From positions 186,001 through 250,000 of the forward strand of contig NZ_QFLI01000001.1 of assembly GCF_003202155.1 (NCBI RefSeq): a stretch of DNA of 64,000 nt, in the 5' to 3' direction. This stretch comes from Marinifilum breve. GTDB taxonomy: Bacteria; Bacteroidota; Bacteroidia; Bacteroidales; Marinifilaceae. The notes under the pieces were generated by a model that saw only the letters and a program-made list of their open reading frames with translations, had not been told where the DNA came from and did not search any database. The translations under genes and the position numbers were made by a program. Shown piece after piece: positions 1-7,635 of this stretch (position 1 is the stretch's first letter; every line of letters starts with the position of its first letter).

Positions 1-185
1 GCATATCCTTTTGCTTTTACTCCGTAAGAAGCAATTTCTTTTTCAGTTTCGATAGCTTGCTCGTTGTAGAACAAGTCAGTAAAAGCAACATTACAACCTT
101 GTTTTGCAAATTCAATTGCAACCGCTTTACCAATACCGCGAGAAGCACCGGTAACAATCGCTGTTTTTCCTTCTAATAACTTCAT
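1..185 (-). CDS. fabG: 3-oxoacyl-ACP reductase FabG, N-terminal part (gene runs off the window)
   Basis: Short-chain dehydrogenase/reductase start. The 61 visible residues begin MKLLEGKTAIVTGASRGIG, which contains the TGxxxGIG dinucleotide-binding turn of the Rossmann fold, followed by a beta-alpha-beta unit (AIEFAKQGCNVAFTD). FabG enzymes reduce 3-oxoacyl-ACP with NADPH in fatty-acid elongation. The catalytic Ser-Tyr-Lys residues lie beyond the window edge, so a general SDR oxidoreductase remains possible, but the MKLLEGKTAIVTGA opening is typical of Bacteroidota FabG. The start ATG is read on the minus strand at 185-183. A TATATTTG box at 279-272 could be its -7 element, but no -33 TTG was found at the right distance. 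Confidence 0.8.
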   Translation of the reverse strand, partial: MKLLEGKTAIVTGASRGIGKAVAIEFAKQGCNVAFTDLFYNEQAIETEKEIASYGVKAKGY

Positions 186-406
186 GTGAAATTCTATTTT
201 TATTAAAAATATATTCTTAATTAAGGATGATGTTCCCACTCATACAAGAGCCCAAACACCAAAATCGCTAACAAATATAAAATATTTTCAGGGATATCTA
301 CTTTTGTTTATGTCTCATAAAAAGAAAGCACTTCCACATTTGATAATTTCCTTTGCCAAACTGATCTTACTACACAGCACAATCCCAACACATTACAAAC
401 TTTAAC

Positions 407-496
407 CTATTTAATTAAGCTGTAAATTTCGTCTAGAATTTCGCTAGCTTTTCCTTGAAGAAAAAATTCTTTATTCGCTATTGTATTATTGCCCTG
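407..496 (-). pseudogene. sirtuin (cobB) 3'-end remnant
   Basis: Read on the minus strand, this stretch encodes QGNNTIANKEFFLQGKASE followed by ILDEIYSLIK and a TAG stop at 409-407. The last 20 codons match the end of the intact sirtuin gene at 4551 (DYFLQGKASE, ILEEIYCLIK, TAG): 16 of 20 residues are identical by eye. Most differences at DNA level are synonymous, for example GGA/GGG, AAA/AAG, GCT/GCG and GAA/GAG, so the fragment is a diverged allele and not a recent copy. An in-frame TGA at 499-497 closes it upstream, and nothing else of the gene remains. Together with the intact gene it brackets the hamAB island. Confidence 0.75.
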
Positions 497-606
497 TCAG
501 TTAACTGTTTTTTTACAGTTTTGAGCATACAGATTGTGTATGCATTTTTAATAACTAGCTGGTTATTAATGTAACAAACTTAGTAATAATAAATGATTTT
601 CTAGAA

Positions 607-638
607 TAAAAAAGGAGCTACATTCATCAGTAACTCCT
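607..638 (-). terminator. intrinsic terminator of hamAB
   Basis: On the minus strand, AGGAGTTAC and GTAGCTCCT form a nine-pair stem with one wobble, followed by TTTTTTATT. It lies about 60 bases after the hamB stop codon. Confidence 0.75.
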
Positions 639-697
639 ATTAAATTGGCACAGGTCTTAATAAGTTTTATTTAAAAATATCATTCCCCTTTAAAATT

Positions 698-3226
698 CTA
701 CATATACGATTCCAACTGGACTTTCTCCCATTTTGAAATATTATTGTTGAGATATGCTTTATTCAATTTCTTTTGAATATATCTATCCGTAAACTTTAAC
801 GGCTCATCCCTCAGCTTCTCATCATCAAACAATTTTTTTAAATTAATAGCTAATTCCCTTGGAATACCATATTCTATTAATCTTCTAGTACTATAATTAT
901 ATGCACCTTGTTCCATAAAAGATAAAATTGGGTTTTCATCATCCTCAAAATGTAGAATCGGGTATAATAACTTAGGTATTTGAAATACAATTGTAGTATT
1001 TAACAATTCCAAAATCTTATCTATTTCTTCTTCCGAAGGAACACCACCCCATTTTACTATTTGATTTATTGGCTTCTCTCTACACCATTCTTGTGCATTG
1101 ATTAAACACTTCTTAAGCAAACGATCATTTTCTATCCCTAAATACTTCGAATAATAATAAGGTGATACTGATTTTATCATGTTAATTACCCCCTGTAATT
1201 TATCAACAAAATGTAAATCAAAGGGTGAAGATGGCAACTTATGATATTTCCTATTCAAATATAACTCATTCAAAACAAATGGGTCCCAATGTGAATTTTT
1301 AATAATAATCTCCTTTGGAACATCGAGTTTTTTCAATTGATCTCGCACAGCTTTATATTCGGTTTCGGATAGATAAATTCCAGTATTTCTTAAACGCTCT
1401 ATCGAATTCTTTTTATGTTTCAATACCATATGCCGTACATGGATTGAAAGATCATTAAACGAGTTCTCTTCAACTATTTTATCCCCTTGAGATAAAGTTT
1501 TTCGAATTTCAATTTCGTTTTCCTTAAACCTTACTCCATAACCTGAAGAAACTTCTTTCTCTGGATATTCATAAAGTTTAGTTTGTGTATCTTCAAATGC
1601 ATTTTCATCCAAAATAATAGCCCTACCTACAAAATCTTTCATTAATCTACCTGCTCTTCCTCGTAGATTTGCAAACTCATAAGGAGTTAATTTTGCGCCT
1701 TGTTTCTTATTGGACAAATTTTGATTTCTAGCAATTATATTTTTAGCTGGTAAATTTACACCTTGCATCAATGTTGTTGTACAAACAATATTCTTTATTA
1801 CATTTTTTGAAAACGCCTTTTCAACAACCATTCTAATATATTGAGGTACATTTGCATGATGGTATGCTGTTGAATTATTCAAACAATTAACTAAAGAATA
1901 ATTTGGGTGTATGCTCGATGAGATATATTTAATCAAACTTTGTAAATCCTGATTCGGGTTATGATTTCTTTTTGCTATAGAGCCTGCTATTTTATTTGCA
2001 GTTGCTTTCGTTGGTGAAAAAATAATATTCCCCTCATTTTCACCTAAGTGATTCAAAATATGATTTATTACATCAAATGTTGGTTGCCTAAACTGAACCT
2101 TTTTAAAAAATTTACTCCCATCTGTTGGGAAGTTGTTAACCCTTATCGATTGAGGTTTATCATTTAGTACAGAATATTGCCTAAAAAATATCCCATTAGA
2201 TTGTTGAACAAACGAATACGAAATATTTAAAACAGGAGGTAATTCATTGGAAACAGATTTAGCATTATCTCCAAAAAGTTTTCTAACAAGTTCATTAATA
2301 TTTTTCAAACGAGGGCCAGCAACTACTATTTTATCAGGCTGATAGGTATTTTCAAATTCCTGAATAAGATTATACAAGTCTCTTGAGCGATCATTATCCT
2401 CATTAGCAACCCTTTCTATGTTTTGAATTTCGTCAATTACTAATAATTCAACCTCTGAAAAATATTTACTATTTTGACTAATAGCTGACAGTGCTCTTTC
2501 CTGAGTTAGAACAAATATATTTTTAGCTTGCGGATTAACATATTTTTCTGCAAAGGTTTGACTTATATTGTAATTCTTTAAATCTAAATCTTTAACAATC
2601 TTTCTAAAATCAGAACTTACCTGATTTATTAATGTGATAGTTGGAACGATATAAACACAGCTACCTGAATTTTTCTCAAGTAGATTTATAATTTTATTCG
2701 CCAACACATAAGATTTTCCTGCTGAAGTTGGAGCTGATATCCCAACTCTCTTATAATCTTCAATTGAATCCCACATTCTTTTTTGAAAACTTGATAATGA
2801 AATAAAATTATTTTCAACTACTGAAACACTGTAATCCTCAAGTTTTGCTTTAAATTTAAATTGTGCAATTAAGCTACCTAAATCACTGTACGTATTGGAT
2901 TCCTTGTCAAATTTTGTATCGATCATCTTAACAGTAGGAATCAACCCAATCCGAGACATTATTTGCATTAAAAACCTAGATAGATTATTCCATTCTCGTT
3001 CTCTGTGTTCCCATATTAATCCACAAATTGTTAAACAAACATTTCTACCTATATCATCGCTTGCTTTTCGTGATAACCTCTCTGCAAGATTTAGTAAACT
3101 GACAACTACTGTTTCATCAAGTTTGCCTATTTCAGATTTTATTAAATTCAATTTTTTTGCAAATACTTCTAAATCGTATCGAAGTAGGATATTAAGCAAA
3201 TCTCTTTCTTTTTCTTTTAGTTGCAT
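698..3226 (-). CDS. hamB: Hachiman defence protein HamB, SF2 DNA helicase
   Basis: 842-residue superfamily 2 helicase of the Ski2-like/DEAD type. Visible motifs in order: the Q-like FQKRMWDSI about 147-155, Walker A APTSAGKS 165-172, motif Ia VPTITLINQ about 194-202, Walker B DEIQ 265-268, TTTLMQGVNLPA 483-494 and motif VI LRGRAGR 521-527. The C-terminal 300 residues are helical with no recognised domain. In Hachiman systems HamB surveys DNA and, on damage or phage infection, releases the HamA nuclease. The gene starts one base after the hamA stop, with AGGA of its ribosome site inside the hamA end, so translation is probably coupled. The DEIQ box, the size and the hamA partner support the assignment; the family label rests on motif and context reading without a profile search. 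Confidence 0.88.
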   Translation of the reverse strand: MQLKEKERDLLNILLRYDLEVFAKKLNLIKSEIGKLDETVVVSLLNLAERLSRKASDDIGRNVCLTICGLIWEHREREWNNLSRFLMQIMSRIGLIPTVKMIDTKFDKESNTYSDLGSLIAQFKFKAKLEDYSVSVVENNFISLSSFQKRMWDSIEDYKRVGISAPTSAGKSYVLANKIINLLEKNSGSCVYIVPTITLINQVSSDFRKIVKDLDLKNYNISQTFAEKYVNPQAKNIFVLTQERALSAISQNSKYFSEVELLVIDEIQNIERVANEDNDRSRDLYNLIQEFENTYQPDKIVVAGPRLKNINELVRKLFGDNAKSVSNELPPVLNISYSFVQQSNGIFFRQYSVLNDKPQSIRVNNFPTDGSKFFKKVQFRQPTFDVINHILNHLGENEGNIIFSPTKATANKIAGSIAKRNHNPNQDLQSLIKYISSSIHPNYSLVNCLNNSTAYHHANVPQYIRMVVEKAFSKNVIKNIVCTTTLMQGVNLPAKNIIARNQNLSNKKQGAKLTPYEFANLRGRAGRLMKDFVGRAIILDENAFEDTQTKLYEYPEKEVSSGYGVRFKENEIEIRKTLSQGDKIVEENSFNDLSIHVRHMVLKHKKNSIERLRNTGIYLSETEYKAVRDQLKKLDVPKEIIIKNSHWDPFVLNELYLNRKYHKLPSSPFDLHFVDKLQGVINMIKSVSPYYYSKYLGIENDRLLKKCLINAQEWCREKPINQIVKWGGVPSEEEIDKILELLNTTIVFQIPKLLYPILHFEDDENPILSFMEQGAYNYSTRRLIEYGIPRELAINLKKLFDDEKLRDEPLKFTDRYIQKKLNKAYLNNNISKWEKVQLESYM

Positions 3227-3227
3227 A

Positions 3228-4136
3228 TCATCCTATTTTTTTTGAAAATTTCTCTAACATTGATGTCAAATCATTAACTGGAAATAAAATCAAATGAATT
3301 CTTGGTCTTAATCTTGATTCGACTTTTTTATAAAGTATATTCTTATTGATACCATTAACTGAATCCTGAATTTTATTCATTGTATTTTCAAGAATTTCTG
3401 TTCTTGAACTACCTTCAACAAACTCATTTTGGCCATAAGTGACCATGCAAACTAAATGTACTTCTGTATCAGTTATATCTCCATCAAGATATTTCTTTGT
3501 ATACCCCTCTAATTCTTCTGGTATAAAATCCTCATACACATAAAGAGATAATTCATTTCTGTGTTCTTTATAATGTTTAATGACATCTTCTACAGCCTCT
3601 TTAAATGCATAATTAAAAGCTCTGTCCTTTCTATCTGAAGTTTTACATTCTCCAATATAGATTTTATATTGTCCATTCTCACGAGCTAAGTGAATTGCAT
3701 CTGCACCATTTCTTTCCATTTCTGGATTCGTGGTTAATGACATCTTTCTTAAAATTGGTACTGCTTTAAAGTGAGATTGCAGCAAATTGAATATTAATAA
3801 TTCAGAAAGTTGTCCTTGCAAATTAGACGATCTAAATTTACCTTTTGCTCTATCCAATAAAATACTATAAGCATTATCTTCTTCCCTTTCATCCTCCTCA
3901 ACCAAACGCTTTCTTATTTCAGATTGTTTACTTTTAGAATAAACATATCTAAGAACAGTAGCTACTATTTCAGTTACAAATTCATCTTGAAGTTCAATTA
4001 GGTCACAGTAGTTCACACATGTACCAAAACTTTTTTCATTAAAATCCAGTCCAAAGGAATCTTCAATGAAATACATTTTTTTCATTAAAGCTTTCGTGCT
4101 AGACAATAGTTCTTCTATATCTATTTCCTTCTTCAT
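3228..4136 (-). CDS. hamA: Hachiman defence protein HamA, DUF1837 nuclease-like
   Basis: 302 residues. The centre carries a PD-(D/E)xK nuclease-like core as in the HamA C-terminal domain (DUF1837): QGQLSEL with E112, NGADAIH with D146, and the ExK pair IGECK (E163, K165). Conserved helices follow (AFNYAFKEAVEDVI). The N-terminal 100 residues are charged and helical. In known Hachiman systems HamA binds HamB and, when released, degrades DNA non-specifically, stopping phage growth at a cost to the cell. All three candidate catalytic residues are present, so the nuclease looks intact. It is the first gene of a two-gene unit with hamB and has its own upstream region of about 160 bases, behind the terminator of the preceding small gene. 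No clear Shine-Dalgarno is seen. Confidence 0.87.
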   Translation of the reverse strand: MKKEIDIEELLSSTKALMKKMYFIEDSFGLDFNEKSFGTCVNYCDLIELQDEFVTEIVATVLRYVYSKSKQSEIRKRLVEEDEREEDNAYSILLDRAKGKFRSSNLQGQLSELLIFNLLQSHFKAVPILRKMSLTTNPEMERNGADAIHLARENGQYKIYIGECKTSDRKDRAFNYAFKEAVEDVIKHYKEHRNELSLYVYEDFIPEELEGYTKKYLDGDITDTEVHLVCMVTYGQNEFVEGSSRTEILENTMNKIQDSVNGINKNILYKKVESRLRPRIHLILFPVNDLTSMLEKFSKKIG

Positions 4137-4209
4137 AATCGTGAAGATTAAGTTTAAATTAGATGGTTACAGGCAACATATCTTAACATCAAAAACATTA
4201 CCTTAAGAA

Positions 4210-4217
4210 CAAAAATA
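4210..4217 (-). promoter_or_regulatory. candidate -7 box of the hamAB promoter
   Basis: TATTTTTG on the minus strand matches the Bacteroidota TAnnTTTG -7 element, about 75 bases before hamA and after the preceding terminator. No TTG was found at the usual -33 distance, so support is weak. Confidence 0.35.
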
Positions 4218-4262
4218 ATAAAACAATATCAACATAACTCTTACTTTTACTTTTATTTACAA

Positions 4263-4290
4263 TAAAAAAGCCCTACATCATGTAAGGCTT
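4263..4290 (-). terminator. intrinsic terminator after the small membrane gene
   Basis: On the minus strand AAGCCTTAC and GTAGGGCTT pair with one wobble around a short loop, followed by TTTTTATT. It starts five bases after the stop codon of the small membrane gene and separates it from hamAB. Confidence 0.75.
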
Positions 4291-4295
4291 GATAT

Positions 4296-4517
4296 TTATC
4301 TACTCTTTTTCTCCTTTGGTTTAAATGATTGAATAGCTGAACCGAAGTGAAAACTACCAACCAGCATCAACACTGAATTAACATATCCAATCGTTTCGAG
4401 TGGTATTGGCACAAACCAAGTAATAACGGCTGCACCTACAATGATTATAGCTATGATTGATGTGATGTTTTTTGCAAACCAGCTTGAATTTTCAGAATTA
4501 TTCACTTCAACATTCAT
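4296..4517 (-). CDS. small two-helix membrane protein, phage-holin-like
   Basis: 73 residues from MNVEVNNSENSSWFAKNIT. Two hydrophobic stretches are visible: SIIAIIIVGAAVITWFV (about 20-36) and TIGYVNSVLMLVGSFHFGS (about 42-60). A basic tail KPKEKK follows. The order WFAKNIT, helix, helix, FGS, basic tail resembles small membrane proteins found in Bacteroidota prophages and treated as holin-like; this is recognition by eye, not a family hit. The ATG at 4517 is preferred because AAGGA lies about ten bases upstream; an in-frame GTG at 4535 would add six residues. It follows the cobB stop by 33 bases and is closed by its own terminator. Its role is unknown: it may be a phage remnant or a membrane partner in the defence island. 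Confidence 0.6.
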   Translation of the reverse strand: MNVEVNNSENSSWFAKNITSIIAIIIVGAAVITWFVPIPLETIGYVNSVLMLVGSFHFGSAIQSFKPKEKKSR

Positions 4518-4550
4518 CTTTCTAGCATCCTTCACATCTTCAACATATTC

Positions 4551-5300
4551 CTATTTAATCAAACAGTATATCTCTTCTAGTATCTCACTCGCCTTCCCTT
4601 GCAAAAAGTAATCCGTAATACCATCTGTATAGTTCGATTCCTCAGTATTGATTTCGATTACCACTGCCCCATTTCGCTTGGCCTCGGTAGGAATCATGGC
4701 AGCAGGCATAACTTCTCCTGTAGTTCCTATTACCAATACCACATCGGCATCTCTGGCAGCCTGAAGTGATTTTCGATAAGCTGTTTCAGGAATCCCTTCT
4801 CCAAAAAAGACGAAGTCTGGTTTCAGAATTTTCTTATCGTTCACACATTTTGGAGGCAGTTCATTCAAATTTACCTCAGATGGAACATAGCTTTTACCAC
4901 ATTGCAAACAAATAAGTCTTTGCGAATTTCCATGAAACTCATACACTGTTTTTGATCCAGCTTCCTGATGTAGATTGTCGATATTTTGGGTTACCACTGC
5001 TTTTAAAAGGCCTTTCTCCTCAAGCTGAGCCAACACTTTGTGAGCTCCATTGTATTTAGCTTCTCCGAAAAAATCATAAAAGATCGATTTAATGGCTTTC
5101 CACGATTCTTCAGGGTTTAAATGAAAATAATCCAGGTCCAGACATTTTGGGTCATATCTACTCCATAATCCATCCGGTCCTCTGAATGGTGGTATTCCAC
5201 TTTCAACGGATATTCCCGCACCTGTAAAAGCAATCATCGATTTTGAACTGGAAATGATCTCAGCAACTTTTTGTAATTCCTTTTCCATGCCTTTATACAT
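4551..5300 (-). CDS. cobB: NAD-dependent protein deacylase, sirtuin (CobB type)
   Basis: 249 residues of a class III-like Sir2 deacylase, which removes acyl groups from lysine using NAD+. Motifs: GAGISVESGIPPFRG (about 27-41) for NAD binding, TQNIDNLH, the catalytic His in EFHGN, the zinc pair CLQC, FFGE, and GTTGEV for ribose binding. One oddity: where sirtuins normally have a second CxxC pair, this protein has only PPKC followed by VND, so one zinc ligand is missing or supplied from elsewhere. The start is uncertain between the first Met and Met5 (MEKELQ). The last 20 codons are rich in G-ending triplets (GGG, AAG, GCG, GAG), unlike the A-ending codons of the remnant at 407-496. A divergent region with pstS lies upstream. 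Confidence 0.9.
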   Translation of the reverse strand: MYKGMEKELQKVAEIISSSKSMIAFTGAGISVESGIPPFRGPDGLWSRYDPKCLDLDYFHLNPEESWKAIKSIFYDFFGEAKYNGAHKVLAQLEEKGLLKAVVTQNIDNLHQEAGSKTVYEFHGNSQRLICLQCGKSYVPSEVNLNELPPKCVNDKKILKPDFVFFGEGIPETAYRKSLQAARDADVVLVIGTTGEVMPAAMIPTEAKRNGAVVIEINTEESNYTDGITDYFLQGKASEILEEIYCLIK

Positions 5301-5418
5301 TATTTTAATTGTAACATTGAATGCATTTTTCTAATAAAAATCTATTTATACAACTTCTAAATAAGTTTTTTAGAAGATTTCCCCTTTGATTTTGTGACAC
5401 TTACAACAAGTAATGATT

Positions 5419-5465
5419 TGTTAACATTGCTGTAATATTCCTGTAACATTAGTATTCTAACATTG
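5419..5465 (+). promoter_or_regulatory. PhoB binding sites and -7 box of the pst promoter
   Basis: Three direct half-sites stand exactly 11 bases apart: TGTTAAC at 5419, CTGTAAT at 5430 and CTGTAAC at 5441. They resemble the Pho box repeat (CTGTCAT, 11-base period). Ten bases after the last comes TAACATTG (5458-5465), one mismatch from the Bacteroidota -7 box, with no -33 element, as expected for an activator-dependent promoter. Activation by the PhoB encoded in this operon is inferred. Confidence 0.75.
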
Positions 5466-5466
5466 C

Positions 5467-5502
5467 AGTGTGAAAGGATACAAGTTAGTTCTTTTTCACA
5501 CT
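5467..5502 (+). promoter_or_regulatory. hairpin in the pstS leader
   Basis: AGTGTGAAAG and CTTTTTCACACT can pair around a loop of about 14 bases, at the predicted 5' end of the pstS transcript. It may protect the mRNA; no riboswitch class is recognised. Confidence 0.4.
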
Positions 5503-5580
5503 ATGTAATGTATCAAACAAGATTTTAAAATATTAAAAAATCTAAGAACAATCGTTTTTTAAACTAAAATTTAAACCAGA

Positions 5581-6651
5581 ATGAAAAAATTTCAATTGCT
5601 TTTTGCTGCTATCATCGCAGTTGCTTTAATGGCAAGTTGTGGAAACGCAGGTAAAGATAAAACTGCAAGTAACAAAAAGGCTAAAACAATAACAGGTGCC
5701 GGAGCTACCTTCCCACAACCATTCTACAATAAAATTTTCAAGAGTTATACCAAAGAAAAAGGTTTATTGGTAACCTATGGTGGAATTGGTTCAGGCGGAG
5801 GCATCCGAAGCTTGAAAGATAAAATTGTTGACTTTGGTGCAAGTGATGCTTTCTTAAATGATAAGAAGCTAGCCGATATGCCAGCAGAAGTACTTCACGT
5901 TCCTACTTGTTTGGGTGCTGTTGTTGCTGCTTACAACCTACCTGGAAAACCAGAATTAAAATTCACTCCTGAATTGATGGAAGGTGTTTTCATGGGTAAA
6001 ATCAAAAAATGGAACGATGCTAAAATTGCAGCAGTAAACCCAGGTGTAAAACTTCCTGATATGGAAATCACTGTTGTTTATCGTTCTGATGGATCTGGTA
6101 CTACTTTTATCTTCAGCGATTATATGAGCAAAGTAAGTGCTGACTGGAAAGAGAAAATTGGTGCTGGTAAAGCATTAAAATGGCCTGTTGGTATTGGCGC
6201 AAAAGGAAACCCTGGTGTTGCTGGTACAATTAGCCAAACCGAAGGCGCTATTGGTTACATCGGATCTGAGTATGCTTTTGCAATGGGTATTCCTGTAGCT
6301 AGCATCCAGAACAAAGCTGGAAATTTTATTCTTCCATCTGTTGAGTCGGTAAGTGCATCAGCTAAAGGTGAAATGCCAGCTGATACACGTGTAAGCTTAA
6401 CCAACACTGATGCTGCTGATGGATATCCTATCTCTAGTTTTACTTGGTTAATTCTTTACAAAGAGCAAAACTACAACGACAGAAGCGCTGATCAAGCTGC
6501 TCAAACCATCAAATTAATTGAATGGGTTGTAAGTCCGGAAGCTCAAAAAGAAACTACAAAAGTACATTATGCTCCACTTCCAGATGCTGCAGTAGCTAAA
6601 GCCAAAGCAGTTCTTGGTAAAGTAACTTATAACGGAAAAGCATTAAAATAA
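5581..6651 (+). CDS. pstS: phosphate ABC transporter, phosphate-binding lipoprotein PstS
   Basis: 356 residues. It opens with a lipoprotein signal, MKKFQLLFAA then a hydrophobic run ending in MASC, so Cys20 would be lipidated and the protein tethered outside the inner membrane. Phosphate-binding motifs: GAGATFPQPF (39-48), GSGGG (70-74), FGASDA (85-90) and RSDGSGTTF (168-176). It captures inorganic phosphate and hands it to the PstCA channel. It is the first gene of the pst-pho operon, directly behind three Pho half-sites. A 60-base inverted repeat separates it from pstC, which may let pstS be made in excess over the membrane subunits. Confidence 0.96.
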   Translation: MKKFQLLFAAIIAVALMASCGNAGKDKTASNKKAKTITGAGATFPQPFYNKIFKSYTKEKGLLVTYGGIGSGGGIRSLKDKIVDFGASDAFLNDKKLADMPAEVLHVPTCLGAVVAAYNLPGKPELKFTPELMEGVFMGKIKKWNDAKIAAVNPGVKLPDMEITVVYRSDGSGTTFIFSDYMSKVSADWKEKIGAGKALKWPVGIGAKGNPGVAGTISQTEGAIGYIGSEYAFAMGIPVASIQNKAGNFILPSVESVSASAKGEMPADTRVSLTNTDAADGYPISSFTWLILYKEQNYNDRSADQAAQTIKLIEWVVSPEAQKETTKVHYAPLPDAAVAKAKAVLGKVTYNGKALK

Positions 6652-6672
6652 AACAATTGACTTAGGTCAAAC

Positions 6673-6732
6673 AACGAGCTTGTAACAGCTAAATAAAAAG
6701 TTCTCCAGACTTACAACTGGTACAAGCTCGTT
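6673..6732 (+). promoter_or_regulatory. large hairpin between pstS and pstC
   Basis: AACGAGCTTGT (6673-6683) and ACAAGCTCGTT (6722-6732) are perfectly complementary, with CAG/CTG extending the pairing inward. There is no long T-run, so it looks like an mRNA-stabilising or attenuating structure rather than a full terminator. Confidence 0.6.
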
Positions 6733-6761
6733 CTTCTATTACACTGAATCGTTCAAATCTT

Positions 6762-7616
6762 ATGAACAGCGAAAAAATCTTCAAATATTTATTAGTTAGC
6801 AGTGGTGTTCTAATGGTGCTAATTGCCTTAGGAATTGTTGCTACACTATTTGTTGGCTCCATCCCTTCTTTTAAAGAGTTTGGGTTTGGATTTTTATTTT
6901 CTACAGAATGGGATCCAACAGAAGGACGTGAATCGTATGGCGCTTTGCCATTTATAATCGGTACACTCCTAACCTCCATTCTGGCATTAATCATCACATT
7001 TCCTTTCGCCTTTTCTATTTCCTTGTTCTTAGGCGAATATTTTAAAGATGGTGCCTTGCCTTCCTTTTTACGATCCGTAGTCGATCTATTGGCTGGTATT
7101 CCATCGGTTGTATACGGATTGTGGGGATTTTATGCATTAAAACCATTGGTTGCAGAACTAGGTCTTAATGCACAAGGGTTCGGAATATTCACATCATCGG
7201 TAATTCTGGCGATCATGATTATTCCATATGCTTCTTCTCTTGGTGCCGAAGTAATTTCGATGGTTCCTGGTAGTTTAAAAGAAGCTGCTTACTCACTTGG
7301 AGCAACTCGCTTCGAAGTAGTTAGAAACGTAATTGTTCCCAACGCAGGTTCGGGAATATTTGCAGGTTACATACTTGCCTTAGGTAGAGCAATTGGTGAA
7401 ACCATGGCAGTTACCATGCTGATTGGTAACTCCAATAATATGCCAACCGGAATTTTCGATTTGGGAAATACCATGGCCAGTTTGATTGCCAACCAGTTTG
7501 GCGAAGCAGAAGGATTAAAATACACTTCTCTTATTGAGATCGGATTGATCCTGTTCGTTATCACCGGTATTGTAAATTATATCGGCAAATTAATCATGAA
7601 AAAATTATCGGCTTAG
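6762..7616 (+). CDS. pstC: phosphate ABC transporter permease PstC
   Basis: 284-residue inner-membrane permease with about six hydrophobic segments (for example LLVSSGVLMVLIALGIVATL about 10-29). The cytoplasmic EAA loop EAAYSLGATRFEVVRNV (174-190) is the docking site for the PstB ATPase. With PstA it forms the phosphate channel. The length is close to the family norm. The start MNSEKIFKYL is the first Met before the first membrane helix. It follows pstS after the hairpin region and precedes pstA by 19 bases. Confidence 0.95.
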   Translation: MNSEKIFKYLLVSSGVLMVLIALGIVATLFVGSIPSFKEFGFGFLFSTEWDPTEGRESYGALPFIIGTLLTSILALIITFPFAFSISLFLGEYFKDGALPSFLRSVVDLLAGIPSVVYGLWGFYALKPLVAELGLNAQGFGIFTSSVILAIMIIPYASSLGAEVISMVPGSLKEAAYSLGATRFEVVRNVIVPNAGSGIFAGYILALGRAIGETMAVTMLIGNSNNMPTGIFDLGNTMASLIANQFGEAEGLKYTSLIEIGLILFVITGIVNYIGKLIMKKLSA

Positions 7617-7635
7617 CCTTTATATATACCAAGAT

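Larger units (their letters stand above)
186..697. other. intergenic region between fabG and hamB
   Basis: About 510 bases without an intact gene. It holds the fabG leader (186-300), a sirtuin 3'-end remnant (407-496) and the hamB terminator (607-638). The rest (300-406 and 500-600) is AT-rich with no coding or structural signal that I can support. Confidence 0.6.

Noticed and set aside
2895-3245. Plus-strand open frame opposite hamB
   Set aside because: It is the reverse shadow of the hamB N-terminus with no independent signals.
4551-5300. Sirtuin as an NAD-depleting defence effector
   Set aside because: Length and motifs fit a housekeeping CobB-type deacylase. There is no fused helicase, Argonaute or extra domain, so membership in the defence unit is not supported beyond position.
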